Shown one piece after another: positions 6,751 through 15,169 of a DNA stretch of 20,426 nt. The notes under the pieces were generated by a model, which saw only the letters and a program-made list of their open reading frames with translations, did no database searches and was not told where the DNA came from. The stretch is from an uncultured Campylobacter sp. (GTDB taxonomy: Bacteria > Campylobacterota > Campylobacteria > Campylobacterales > Campylobacteraceae): assembly GCA_900539505.1 (NCBI GenBank), contig UQCL01000040.1, positions 1-20,426 of the forward strand, written 5' to 3'. How positions within the stretch are numbered: the stretch's first letter is position 1; the number at the start of each line of letters is the position of its first letter. A program made the translations under genes and the position numbers.

Positions 6751-7224
6751 TTAGAATCCAACTTTGAATTCGTCGCGTCTGTTTTGAGCGTCGCACTCTT
6801 TAGAATGCTCTGTGCAAGCCATATTGCTCTCGCCGTAGCTTACTACGGAAATTCTGCTCTCATTTACGCCTTGAGCAACCAATGCGTCTTTAGCTGCAGT
6901 AGCTCTCTTTAGACCAAGAGCATAGTTGTACTCGTCAGAACCCCACTCATCGCAGTTACCCTCAACTTTAACAGTTAGAGACTCTGCGCCTGCTTGGTTG
7001 AATAAAGCTGCGTTATTATTGATTGTGCCTTGCTGATCGGCTCTAATATTAAATTTATCAAAGTCGAAATAAACAGTGCCAACTTCACTTTGGATCTGAG
7101 ATGCCAAAGCAGCTAGTCTATCTGCATCACTTGTGCTTGTAGTATCGGCCTCTGGGGTCTTTTTAGAACAACCGCTCAATAATAGAGCAGCAACTGCTAT
7201 CGAAGATAAAACTAAATGTTTCAT
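6751..7224 (-). CDS. pal: Peptidoglycan-associated lipoprotein Pal
   Basis: Pal is an outer-membrane lipoprotein whose OmpA-like domain grips peptidoglycan and which is mobilised by TolB. In this 157-residue form the signal ends in lipobox LLSGC with the lipidated Cys19. A short Ser/Thr/Asp linker follows, then the OmpA_C domain from about 50: VYFDFDKF, the peptidoglycan-binding block GNCDEWGSDEYNYALGLKRA (89-108) and the closing NRRDEF. Three cysteines remain in the mature domain (91, 137, 144), one of them inside the binding block; this is probably a Campylobacter trait. The start has AAAGGAT upstream, and a -10 box lies in the 55-nt gap after tolB. Confidence 0.96.
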   Translation of the reverse strand: MKHLVLSSIAVAALLLSGCSKKTPEADTTSTSDADRLAALASQIQSEVGTVYFDFDKFNIRADQQGTINNNAALFNQAGAESLTVKVEGNCDEWGSDEYNYALGLKRATAAKDALVAQGVNESRISVVSYGESNMACTEHSKECDAQNRRDEFKVGF

Positions 7225-7253
7225 TTTCTATCCTTTCAAAAAAAATTGAAGTC

Positions 7254-7259
7254 ATTATA
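7254..7259 (-). promoter_or_regulatory. Probable internal promoter (-10) for pal-cpoB and downstream genes
   Basis: A perfect TATAAT, preceded by TG in TGATATAAT, lies on the minus strand 30 nt before the pal start. It sits in the largest gap (55 nt) of the tol block, and the upstream sequence is T/A-rich as in Campylobacter sigma-70 promoters. A separate promoter would fit the need for more Pal lipoprotein than Tol motor. There is no clear terminator after tolB, so read-through is expected as well. Confidence 0.5.
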
Positions 7260-7279
7260 TCACGAGATTTTTTAATATT

Positions 7280-8527
7280 TTACCAATCAACCGATTGAAT
7301 TTTACCCACTCTTAACGGAAATTGGAAACTTTTGTTCTCGTTAACTCTGATAATACCTACCGAGCTTCCGCTGCCGTCTTGTTTGATAAACATAATGCTG
7401 CCGCCATCGCTAGAAAATCTAGGAAACATATTTTTGCCACTAGCCGTTAACTGGCGAATCATATCGGTTTGAGTAGAGATTAAATATATATTAAATCCGC
7501 CCCCGCCGTCGCGACTAGAGTAAGTAACGTAATTGCCATTTGTGCTGATGGAGTTATTGTTTTTGCCGTGATAGACGAGCTGCTGAACGTTGCCGCCATT
7601 TATGCTAGTGGCAAATACGTTCGGATAACCTAAACGATCGCTCACAAAAGCCACGCGCGAATCGCCGTCGATAAAATTTCCATTTACATCAATGCCTGCA
7701 TAATCAGTAATTTGCTTAGCGCTGCCCGAGGCTATATCATATAAATAAATATCGGGTTGATCTTTAGGCGCATTGGTGATTAGAAGCTTTCTGCCGTCGG
7801 CGCTTACATCTGAAGCTATCGTCATGCCATGACCGGTAAAAATTTTACTCTTGCTACCGTTGGATAGATTAAATTTATAAATAGCGGGGGTATTTTTATT
7901 GACATAGTAGGTGTAATAAAATTCATTCTGAGCCGCGCTTGCCCATTTAGGGAAGATATTTAATCCGCCGCGAAGCACCACCTGCTGATAGGTAAGCGTA
8001 TAGTCAGCCACCATGATCTCGCTCTCACGCGTCGAAGTGTAGCGAGAGAGTAAAATCATCTCCTTCATCCAATCGACGTTTGAGTACCCTAGCTGCTTGA
8101 CGATCTCAGATACCGCCATATGGGCTAAAAACGGATACTTTTCGGCATTTGAAAGCGTAAAGCTCTTCTCATACATCACCCTGCCGCTGTTCGCCTCGAG
8201 CACTTTGGCTTTTAGGCTCATCGGCGAGCTTTTATCACTTACCGCGTAGCGCACGATCAGAGCGGCGCCGCTAGAGCCTAGATTGTCGGAAGCGCCTGCA
8301 TCATAGCTGCTTTGTAGATACTCGTCGCTGACTTCAAAAGTCGCGCCGACCTTTAGATCGCCCACCATAAGTTTAAAGAATTTGTTGCCAAATTCTGAAT
8401 TTGCAAGGTTCGATGCATCTTGAACGACGATTTTAGGTAGATTTACCCCTTCGTTTACGATAGACATAGTCGCATCTGCCGCGAAAATGCTACTACAAAA
8501 TGCAAGAATCAAAAGTAGTTTCTTCAT
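7280..8527 (-). CDS. tolB: Tol-Pal periplasmic beta-propeller protein TolB
   Basis: TolB is the periplasmic partner of Pal and TolA. This 415-residue protein has a signal peptide (MKKLLLILAF, cleavage near SIFA/AD), an N-terminal alpha/beta domain to about residue 170, and a C-terminal propeller of WD40-like/PD40 blades. Recurring blade motifs are SADGRKLLITN, DSRVAFVSDR, GNYVTYSSRDG and SSDGGSIMFIKQDG, each followed by an IYLYDI-type strand. The ATG has AAGGAG upstream, and it overlaps the stop of the small TolA-like gene before it (ATGA), so the two are probably translationally coupled. Confidence 0.95.
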   Translation of the reverse strand: MKKLLLILAFCSSIFAADATMSIVNEGVNLPKIVVQDASNLANSEFGNKFFKLMVGDLKVGATFEVSDEYLQSSYDAGASDNLGSSGAALIVRYAVSDKSSPMSLKAKVLEANSGRVMYEKSFTLSNAEKYPFLAHMAVSEIVKQLGYSNVDWMKEMILLSRYTSTRESEIMVADYTLTYQQVVLRGGLNIFPKWASAAQNEFYYTYYVNKNTPAIYKFNLSNGSKSKIFTGHGMTIASDVSADGRKLLITNAPKDQPDIYLYDIASGSAKQITDYAGIDVNGNFIDGDSRVAFVSDRLGYPNVFATSINGGNVQQLVYHGKNNNSISTNGNYVTYSSRDGGGGFNIYLISTQTDMIRQLTASGKNMFPRFSSDGGSIMFIKQDGSGSSVGIIRVNENKSFQFPLRVGKIQSVDW

Positions 8528-8937
8528 CTTTTCTCCTTAATTTGATCTGATTTAACATTATATTTTAAAAAAATCGCAAATTTACGAGGCTTATTGTCTG
8601 GCGCTTTTGCAAAGCGTTGTTTCGGAAGCCTCACCAAAAAGTCTTTAAGTTTTTTGCGAAATATCTCATCCCCCTCCAAATAATCTGTGCTATAATCAAT
8701 AACTTCCCCACCAGCACTTAAATTTACGTTGAGTAGCACACTGCCTTCAGCAGGGGTTATTTTTTGCGACTGCCACAAATAACCCAGCTGCTTTTTAACA
8801 TCATTATAATAAATTTTAATTTTATAGGAATTTTGAATTTCGATGTTTAAATTTGAAGAGGTAGAATTTTTAGCAGAATCCACATCTTCTGCAAAAAGCA
8901 TACAGCAAAAGGCAAAAATACAAAAAAGTCTCTTCAC
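8524..8937 (-). CDS. Secreted stand-alone TolA/TonB C-terminal-like domain protein
   Basis: This 137-residue protein has a signal peptide (MKRLFCIFAFCCMLFA, cleavage about 16) and no other membrane segment. Residues 44-115 align by eye with the C-terminal domain of the TolA encoded just upstream. Shared positions are a YxxxxKxL lead, LW, AxGxVxDY, then E/F-KL-DFL, Q-F-K-PD. It therefore looks like a soluble periplasmic paralogue of the TolA domain III that contacts TolB, Pal or colicin-type ligands in other species. The start is GTG with AAGGA 6 nt upstream, 18 nt after tolA, and its stop overlaps tolB. It is not one of the canonical Tol-Pal components. A role as a TolA competitor or TolB chaperone is speculation. 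Confidence 0.88.
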   Translation of the reverse strand: MKRLFCIFAFCCMLFAEDVDSAKNSTSSNLNIEIQNSYKIKIYYNDVKKQLGYLWQSQKITPAEGSVLLNVNLSAGGEVIDYSTDYLEGDEIFRKKLKDFLVRLPKQRFAKAPDNKPRKFAIFLKYNVKSDQIKEKR

Positions 8938-8955
8938 TTTTTTTCCTTACAAATT

Positions 8956-9930
8956 CTAATTTGTCTTCATTACGTCGGACATCCTAGTATCAATCTCGTG
9001 CGACGCTCCGTCGGGAGATTTCGGGAAACTCTGAGTCGATAGATTATCCAAAAAATCTCGCAACTTCTGGTTAAATTCCGTCTCTCGCCCCAGCTCTATA
9101 ATAGTATAATCCGCTACTCGCCCATCTGCGCTAAAGACTATCTTAATCCTTGCGTCGTCCTTCGCGGTCGCCACATATCTGCTCCATAGAACTTGAAGCT
9201 TCTTCTCGATAGCGCCGTAATAAGCGTTATACTCGCCCGTCCTTTGCGTCCTGCCGCCAAGCTTATCGGATTTGACGACAGCATTTTTAGATGCCGCTTT
9301 ATCCTTAGCACTAGAGGTGGCGGTTTCTTTATCGGACTTTTTGTTACTCTGAACGGCGTCGCTAGCCTTGGCGCTTTCCTCTACTTTTGTCATATCAATA
9401 CTACCAAAAAGATCATTCAAGCTCGGTTTTTCCTCTTTTTTCGGCTCCGGCTTAGCTTCCTCTTTTTTCTCTACTACTTTTTCGGAAGGTTTATCTTCCA
9501 ACTTAGGCTCAGGCTTGGGCTCCTCTTTTTTGGGCTCAGCTTTAGGCTCGTCCTTTTTAGGTTCCGGCTTCGGCTCTTCCTTCGGCTTTTCGGGCTCTTT
9601 CGGCTTTGCCTGCACCGGAGGAGGCGGGACTACTTGCGCCGTAGTCTTAATTTTATCCTCCGGCACATCCTTCACATTCTTATTTTCAAACTCGCCTTGC
9701 TTTGTTTCTTTAGCGATTTCAGGCGCGGACGGAAGTTTATCATCTATTTCGAAATCAAAAGTAACATCCATATAATCGTTGGGATTGTCAGTATATTTTT
9801 TAAATTTTTCCTGCGGCTTTGAAATTTGATATAAAAGAACAAAAATCACCAGTAGATAGGCAAAAAGGGCGATTAAAAACGATTTAAAATTATCGTATTT
9901 AACCCCCGTAAAATTTGAATAATTAGCCAT
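8956..9930 (-). CDS. tolA: TolA: inner-membrane-anchored energy-transducing protein
   Basis: TolA carries proton-motive-force energy from TolQR across the periplasm to TolB and Pal. The 324-residue protein has a short cytoplasmic N-terminus, one membrane helix at about 17-36, and a long extended region. Residues 101-170 are a Pro-Lys-Glu tract (PPPP, then many KPEPKKEE-type units), as in TonB and TolA linkers. A Ser/Lys/Ala segment and a globular C-terminal domain at about 232-318 follow (GAIEKKLQVLW, FSADGRVADY, KLRDFLDNL). The ATG overlaps the tolR stop by 8 nt. The linker is TonB-like rather than the Ala-rich helix of E. coli TolA, so some pipelines will call it TonB; the context says TolA. 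Confidence 0.9.
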   Translation of the reverse strand: MANYSNFTGVKYDNFKSFLIALFAYLLVIFVLLYQISKPQEKFKKYTDNPNDYMDVTFDFEIDDKLPSAPEIAKETKQGEFENKNVKDVPEDKIKTTAQVVPPPPVQAKPKEPEKPKEEPKPEPKKDEPKAEPKKEEPKPEPKLEDKPSEKVVEKKEEAKPEPKKEEKPSLNDLFGSIDMTKVEESAKASDAVQSNKKSDKETATSSAKDKAASKNAVVKSDKLGGRTQRTGEYNAYYGAIEKKLQVLWSRYVATAKDDARIKIVFSADGRVADYTIIELGRETEFNQKLRDFLDNLSTQSFPKSPDGASHEIDTRMSDVMKTN

Positions 9931-10321
9931 TTGTTTGAAGTGCGACTTTAGTAAAACCCGCTTGTTTTAAGCTTTTTAAGACAAACATTACATCGTCATA
10001 AACGAGTCTCTTGTCGGCTTGGATATAGACGGGTTTTTCCAAGCTATACTTGCCGGTGCCTTTAAGCAGCACGAGATTATCTGGGAATTCAGCTAGGCTC
10101 ATCGAGCTTTTGTCGATATAAACCTTGCGATCTTCGCCAATACGCACAAGCAAGAATTCCGCGGTATTTTCCGAAACCTGTGCTTTTGAGCCACTAGGCA
10201 GTTCGATCTTTTCATCGTAGATAATCGCCGTTTGCGCGACCATTAAAATCGCTAGCAAAACAAGCATAATATCGACGAGCGGAGTGATATTTAACTCTGG
10301 ATTTTCGTCGAAATTATACAT
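9923..10321 (-). CDS. tolR: TolR: proton-channel subunit of the Tol motor (ExbD family)
   Basis: This 132-residue inner-membrane protein has one helix at about 15-35 and a periplasmic domain. The membrane segment holds the family motif NITPLVDIMLVLL with Asp17, the proton-carrying residue of ExbD/TolR/MotB-type motors. The periplasmic end ADKRLVYDDVMFVLKSLKQ matches the ExbD fold. It overlaps tolQ by one base (TAATG) and tolA by 8 nt, so subunit ratios are probably set by coupling. Family membership is clear, and the assignment to Tol rather than Ton rests on linkage to tolB and pal. Confidence 0.95.
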   Translation of the reverse strand: MYNFDENPELNITPLVDIMLVLLAILMVAQTAIIYDEKIELPSGSKAQVSENTAEFLLVRIGEDRKVYIDKSSMSLAEFPDNLVLLKGTGKYSLEKPVYIQADKRLVYDDVMFVLKSLKQAGFTKVALQTNG

Positions 10322-10896
10322 TAAATAGCTTTTCCAGTGTTTGCTTTAAATAGCAAAATATCCGCTGTACGATTTATAATGCTCATAACTTCGTATGCTT
10401 TGCGTTTTATAAGTAAACTAAAGGTGTATGCGGGGATCGCTACAAAAATTCCACATCCTGTGGCAACTAGCGCCTCACTGATCGCAGGAGCGATAGTATC
10501 GATGCCGGAATTTCCGCCGCCGAGCTTGGAAAATGTGTGAAGTATGCTAACGACTGTACCAAATAGCCCGATAAACGGCGAAGTGGAGGCGACGATAGAT
10601 AGCCAAGTAAGTCCGCTAGTGGAGTCGCGTTCGGCCTTACCTTTATAAATTTCCAAGGCTTCTTTTGAAATTTTATCGGTATTTACTTTTTGAAAAATAG
10701 AGCCCGAAAGCGAAATCCTACCACCCATCAGCAAGGATTCGAGTGCCTTTGCTTCGCGGTGTTGCCACGCACTAAGCCCTACAAATCTGGAGATCAAAAT
10801 CGTAAAAGTGACGATAAAATAAATGGATAACCAAGAAAGCACAAATATCGTAATAAACGTGCTTCTCGTAAAATAACTTAAAATTAGATCTAGCAT
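10321..10896 (-). CDS. tolQ: TolQ: proton-channel subunit of the Tol motor (ExbB/MotA family)
   Basis: This 191-residue inner-membrane protein has three predicted helices, at about 13-36, 97-120 and 140-163. Signatures are ASTSPFIGLFGTVVSIL (103-119) and EALVATGCGIFVAIPA (141-156), which line the TolR helix pair in the motor. It begins 2 nt after the atpC stop, so the Tol motor appears to be co-transcribed with the ATP synthase. The protein is shorter than E. coli TolQ (230), mainly in the cytoplasmic loop, as in epsilonproteobacterial ExbB-like members. Confidence 0.94.
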   Translation of the reverse strand: MLDLILSYFTRSTFITIFVLSWLSIYFIVTFTILISRFVGLSAWQHREAKALESLLMGGRISLSGSIFQKVNTDKISKEALEIYKGKAERDSTSGLTWLSIVASTSPFIGLFGTVVSILHTFSKLGGGNSGIDTIAPAISEALVATGCGIFVAIPAYTFSLLIKRKAYEVMSIINRTADILLFKANTGKAI

Positions 10897-10898
10897 AT

Positions 10899-11303
10899 TT
10901 AACTTTGCCTTGCGAATTCGTCGACTCTAGCCATGATTGCTGCGGAATTTGCCGCATCGGAGCTAATGGACGCAAGCATGTCTTTGGCGCGTTGCAAAGA
11001 CTTTGCTACGGCGCTTTCGCTATCGCCCCCGATAGCTACGGCTTGAGTGGCTAGGATAGTAGTTTTTTCTTCGGTAACTTCCAAAAATCCGTCGTTTACC
11101 AAAACAAGCTGCTTTTTGCCGTCTTTATCTACGATCTCGACGACGCCACCTTCGCTTTTATCTTTAAGCCCCGTCAGCAAACTCGCATGCCCCGGCAAAA
11201 TACCCATTTCGCCAGTAATGCCGGGGAGTTGGACGGATTTGACTTCGCCCGAAAAGATCATCCCTTCGGGTGTAACGATATCTAAAAGCAAAAATTCTTT
11301 CAT
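10899..11303 (-). CDS. atpC: ATP synthase F1 subunit epsilon
   Basis: Epsilon is the rotor subunit that couples gamma to the c-ring and can inhibit ATP hydrolysis. The 134-residue protein has the N-terminal beta sandwich at 1-85 with the hallmark GEMGILPGHASLLTGLK (31-47), and a C-terminal helical hairpin that is rich in Ala and Ser. It starts 10 nt after the atpD stop. Confidence 0.97.
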   Translation of the reverse strand: MKEFLLLDIVTPEGMIFSGEVKSVQLPGITGEMGILPGHASLLTGLKDKSEGGVVEIVDKDGKKQLVLVNDGFLEVTEEKTTILATQAVAIGGDSESAVAKSLQRAKDMLASISSDAANSAAIMARVDEFARQS

Positions 11304-11313
11304 CTTAAAATTC

Positions 11314-12711
11314 CTATGCTTTCATCTTTTCGGCTTTTGCCACTACCTCGTCGATATTTCCTACCATGTAAAAGGCATTTTCCGGCAGATCGTCGTATTT
11401 GCCCTCTAAAATTCCCTTAAAGCCAGCAATAGTTTCCTCTAGTGAGATATATTTGCCCGGGCTTCCGGTAAATACCTCGGCTACGAAAAAAGGCTGAGAT
11501 AGGTAGCGCTCGATCTTTCTAGCGCGCTCGACTACGAGTTTATCCTCTTCGCTAAGCTCATCCATACCTAAAATCGCGATGATATCCTGCAAATCTTTGT
11601 ATTTTTGAAGTACCGCTTGGACTCCGCGAGCGACTTTATAATGCTCCTCGCCGATGATTTGCGGATCGAGCATTCTTGAGGTCGAATCAAGCGGATCGAC
11701 GGCAGGATAAATTCCTTTTTCGGCGATCGCTCTGTTTAGAACGGTCGTCGCATCAAGGTGCGCAAAAACGGTCGCAGGAGCCGGGTCGGTAAGGTCGTCC
11801 GCAGGCACATAAACGGCCTGAACGGAGGTAATGGAGCCCTTTTTGGTAGAAGTAATTCTCTCTTGCAGTTTACCCATTTCGCTAGCAAGCGTAGGTTGAT
11901 AACCGACCGCGGACGGAATTCGTCCTAAAAGCGCGGACATCTCCGAGCCCGACTGCGAGAAGCGGAAGATATTGTCGATAAACATCAAAACGTCAAGCCC
12001 AAGCTCGTCGCGAAAATACTCAGCCATCGTAAGGCCGGTTAGCGCGATACGGTTTCTCGCTCCCGGCGGTTCGTTCATCTGACCGTAGGTTAAGGCGACC
12101 TTATCCAAAACACCCGATTCTTTCATCTCGTTATAAAGGTCGTTTCCCTCTCTCGTTCGTTCGCCGACGCCCGCAAATACGGAGTAGCCGCTGTGTTTGA
12201 AAGCGACGTTGTGAATTAGCTCCATAATAATAACGGTCTTGCCGACGCCCGCACCGCCAAATAATCCTACCTTACCGCCCTTCGCGTAAGGGGCTAGCAG
12301 ATCGACTACCTTAATGCCGGTTTCAAAAATTTCACTCTTCGTGCTTTGATTTTCAAAGCTAGGTGGATCTCTGTGGATCGACCAACGCGTTTCAAATTTC
12401 TCATCCTCGCCCTCATCTATCAGATCGCCCGTGACATTAAAAATTCTGCCCAAAACCTTCTCGCCCACTGGCACAGTAATAGGCGCGCCCAAAGCGACGG
12501 CCTCAAGTCCTCGCCTAAGCCCATCGCTCATATCCATAGCGATCGTGCGGACGCGATTGTCTCCAAGGTGTGCAGCTACCTCTAGGATCAGCCTGCGATG
12601 AGCGCCTTCGACATCAAATTTAACCTCGATAGCTTCATTAATCTTCGGCAAGTAGTCCTTGAAATCGACATCGACCACGGGACCCATTACCTGAGAAATT
12701 ATTCCTTTCAT
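11314..12711 (-). CDS. atpD: ATP synthase F1 subunit beta
   Basis: Beta is the catalytic subunit of F1. The 465-residue form has Walker A GGAGVGKT at 152-159 (Lys158, Thr159), the catalytic Glu184 with Arg185 in GVGERTREGND, and the Walker B/DELSEED region near the C-terminus (MDELSEEDK). An ATG at 12726 would add MKGKR but lies inside the atpG stop overlap without a ribosome site. The ATG at 12711 has AGGAAA upstream and gives the start MKGIISQVMGPVVDV, close to the C. jejuni protein as I remember it. The gene is flanked by atpG (11-nt gap) and atpC. Confidence 0.98.
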   Translation of the reverse strand: MKGIISQVMGPVVDVDFKDYLPKINEAIEVKFDVEGAHRRLILEVAAHLGDNRVRTIAMDMSDGLRRGLEAVALGAPITVPVGEKVLGRIFNVTGDLIDEGEDEKFETRWSIHRDPPSFENQSTKSEIFETGIKVVDLLAPYAKGGKVGLFGGAGVGKTVIIMELIHNVAFKHSGYSVFAGVGERTREGNDLYNEMKESGVLDKVALTYGQMNEPPGARNRIALTGLTMAEYFRDELGLDVLMFIDNIFRFSQSGSEMSALLGRIPSAVGYQPTLASEMGKLQERITSTKKGSITSVQAVYVPADDLTDPAPATVFAHLDATTVLNRAIAEKGIYPAVDPLDSTSRMLDPQIIGEEHYKVARGVQAVLQKYKDLQDIIAILGMDELSEEDKLVVERARKIERYLSQPFFVAEVFTGSPGKYISLEETIAGFKGILEGKYDDLPENAFYMVGNIDEVVAKAEKMKA

Positions 12712-12722
12712 CCGTTTTCCTT

Positions 12723-13631
12723 TCATTTCATTGATTCGACGCCGCTTATGATCTCGATAAGCTCAGTCGTGATAGAGCCTTGTCTGGCTTTGTTGTATGC
12801 TAAATTTAACTGCGATACGCGTTCTTTGGCGTTATTTGTCGCATTCTCCATAGCGTTCATTCTCGAGCAGTGCTCCGCGGCCAAAGAGTCGATCAGCGCG
12901 TAATACATGCTGTAGCTAAGATAGCTCTGGATTAAATTTAACATCAATGTTTCTTCATCCTCAGGACTTTCAACCTCTACTTCCAATGTAGATGTTTTTA
13001 AAGCATCCTCACTAATCGCAGGCTCACCGATTGGCACCAACGTATTTACCCGCATCTCTTGGGTAATCATATTCAAATAGCCGTTATGGATAAGTATAAC
13101 TTCGTCAGTTTTACCTTCGTTAAAATCCTTAACCGCGGCTTGCACGATTTCGTTAGCTTTCTCGGACGATGGAGATGAGCTCACGCCGATATATCGCTCC
13201 AAAAGCTCAATGCCTTGAAAATCAAAATACTCTATCCCCTTTTTGCCGACGGCACGAAGGCGAACCTTGATCTTTTTAGCTTTAAGCTCCTCGATCAAAG
13301 CTTTGATCTTTTTGATGGTATTGATATTAAAACCGCCGCAAAGTCCTTTATCTGCGGTGATAAACAGCAGATCAACCACCTTTACCTCTCGAGTGGTATC
13401 AAAAATTCTAAGTTTTTCGTCGTTGCCCGAATTATTGCCTACGTAATTTTTAACGCGCGCAGAAATTTCACCCAAGACCTCGTTAATCTTCACCGCATAA
13501 GCTCGCGAGCGCATCGCCGCTTCTTTAGTGTTTTTAAGCTTAACGTTGGAGACCAGCTTCATAGCTTTGGTAGTCTTCTCCGTATTTCTGACGCTTTTGA
13601 TTTGAAGTTTTATATCCTTTAAATTTGCCAT
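12723..13631 (-). CDS. atpG: ATP synthase F1 subunit gamma
   Basis: Gamma is the central rotor shaft of F1. The 302-residue protein has the two expected terminal helices. The N-terminal helix is LKDIKLQIKSVRNTEKTTKAM, and the C-terminal helix carries the conserved run RMNAMENATNNA and then LAYNKARQGSITTEL. The middle is a Rossmann-like domain with DKGLCGGFN. The start has AAGG upstream, 12 nt after the atpA stop. Confidence 0.97.
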   Translation of the reverse strand: MANLKDIKLQIKSVRNTEKTTKAMKLVSNVKLKNTKEAAMRSRAYAVKINEVLGEISARVKNYVGNNSGNDEKLRIFDTTREVKVVDLLFITADKGLCGGFNINTIKKIKALIEELKAKKIKVRLRAVGKKGIEYFDFQGIELLERYIGVSSSPSSEKANEIVQAAVKDFNEGKTDEVILIHNGYLNMITQEMRVNTLVPIGEPAISEDALKTSTLEVEVESPEDEETLMLNLIQSYLSYSMYYALIDSLAAEHCSRMNAMENATNNAKERVSQLNLAYNKARQGSITTELIEIISGVESMK

Positions 13632-13643
13632 AATTTAGCCTTC

Positions 13644-15158
13644 TTAAGCGGCAAATGTCGCTTTAAAGTCATTTAGAGCCTTGATTAAATTTTCTTCCAA
13701 ATCCTTCTCGATGGTCTTTTTGCTTCTGATCTCTTCAAAAATTTCAGGATATTTCGCCTCGATATATGGATATAGCTCAGCTTCAAATTTGCCAATTGAG
13801 CTCGTAGGCACGTCGTCTAAAAATCCGCGGCTTCCCGCAAAGATGATGACCACTTGATTTTCGACCGGAAGCGGCGAATAAGGAGGCTGTTTTAAAATTT
13901 CAACCATTCTTTGTCCGCGATCCAGCTGCTTACGGCTGCTCTCGTCCAAATCGCTCGCAAACTGCGCAAATGCCTGAAGCTCACGGTATTGAGCGAGATC
14001 TAGGCGCAAGGTTCCCGAGACCTTTTTGATCGCTTTAATCTGCGCAGAACCCCCGACGCGGCTAACCGAAAGACCTACGTTGATCGCAGGGCGAATTCCA
14101 GAGTTGAATAGACCCGATTCTAGGAAAATTTGACCGTCAGTGATAGAGATAACGTTTGTAGGGATATACGCCGAAACGTCGCCTGCCTGCGTCTCGATAA
14201 TAGGAAGCGCCGTTAAGCTGCCTGCACCGAGTGCATCGCTTAGTTTGCTAGCGCGCTCAAGCAGGCGGGAGTGCAGGTAAAATACATCGCCAGGATACGC
14301 CTCACGTCCTGGCGGACGGCGCAAAATAAGCGACATCTCGCGATATGCGACCGCATGCTTGCTAAGATCATCGTAGATGATAAGCGCGTGGCGGGAGTTA
14401 TCTCTGAAATACTCGCCCATGGTGCAGCCCGAATATGGCGCCAAATACTGAAGCGCAGCCGCCTCGCTAGCACCGGCTGCAACTACGATCGTATAATCCA
14501 TCGCGCCGTATTCTTCAAGCTTTTTAACGACTTGCGCGACGGTAGATTGCTTCTGTCCGATCGCTACGTATATGCAGATGACATCCTGACCCTTTTGATT
14601 GATGATGGTATCAACAGCAACGGTGGTTTTTCCTGTTTGGCGGTCGCCGATGATGAGCTCGCGCTGTCCGCGACCGATCGGCACTAGCGCGTCGATCGCC
14701 TTAAGGCCGGTTTGAAGTGGCTCGTGAACGGATTTACGAGCCATGATGCCTTTAGCCTTTTCTTCGACAAATCTAGTATCGCTGGTCTCTATCGCGCCTT
14801 TGCCGTCGATTGGCTCGCCTAGAGCGTTTACCACGCGACCGATTAATGCATCACCTACCGGAACGCGCAAAAGCTTACCCAGTCTTTTAACGCTACTACC
14901 TTCGTTAATACCGCTAGTATCGCCTAAAATAACGATGCCGACACTGCTTTCTTCTAAATTTAACGCAATACCACGAGCTCCGTTTTCGAATTCGACCATC
15001 TCGTTAGCCATTACGTTTTTTAAGCCGTAAACATTAGCAACACCGTCTGCGACCGAAACGACCTTGCCGGTTTCTTCGATATCAACGCTAAGATCGAAAT
15101 TTTCGATTCGCTCTTTGATTATGCTACTGATTTCGTCTGCCTTAATTTTCGCACCCAC
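13644..15158 (-). CDS. atpA: ATP synthase F1 subunit alpha
   Basis: Alpha is the non-catalytic nucleotide-binding subunit that forms the hexamer with beta and supplies the arginine finger. The 504-residue protein has the P-loop GDRQTGKT at 171-178 and Arg367 in SRVGGSAQ. The start codon is GTG at 15158, set by AAAGGAG 7 nt upstream and by the family N-terminus KADEISSIIKERIENF. The 11-nt gap to atpH holds that ribosome site. Length and motifs are standard. Confidence 0.98.
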   Translation of the reverse strand: MGAKIKADEISSIIKERIENFDLSVDIEETGKVVSVADGVANVYGLKNVMANEMVEFENGARGIALNLEESSVGIVILGDTSGINEGSSVKRLGKLLRVPVGDALIGRVVNALGEPIDGKGAIETSDTRFVEEKAKGIMARKSVHEPLQTGLKAIDALVPIGRGQRELIIGDRQTGKTTVAVDTIINQKGQDVICIYVAIGQKQSTVAQVVKKLEEYGAMDYTIVVAAGASEAAALQYLAPYSGCTMGEYFRDNSRHALIIYDDLSKHAVAYREMSLILRRPPGREAYPGDVFYLHSRLLERASKLSDALGAGSLTALPIIETQAGDVSAYIPTNVISITDGQIFLESGLFNSGIRPAINVGLSVSRVGGSAQIKAIKKVSGTLRLDLAQYRELQAFAQFASDLDESSRKQLDRGQRMVEILKQPPYSPLPVENQVVIIFAGSRGFLDDVPTSSIGKFEAELYPYIEAKYPEIFEEIRSKKTIEKDLEENLIKALNDFKATFAA

Positions 15159-15169
15159 GCTTTACTCCT

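Noticed and set aside
6751..7224. Cysteine in the peptidoglycan-binding block of Pal as a novel feature
   Set aside because: From memory, Campylobacter Pal proteins share this GNCDEWG block, so it is probably a lineage trait and is noted only in the gene entry.
9368..9775. Plus-strand frame rich in Ser/Gly/Phe with apparent repeats, opposite tolA
   Set aside because: It is the complement of the Pro-Lys-Glu codon repeats of the TolA linker; tolA has the family domains and the operon context.
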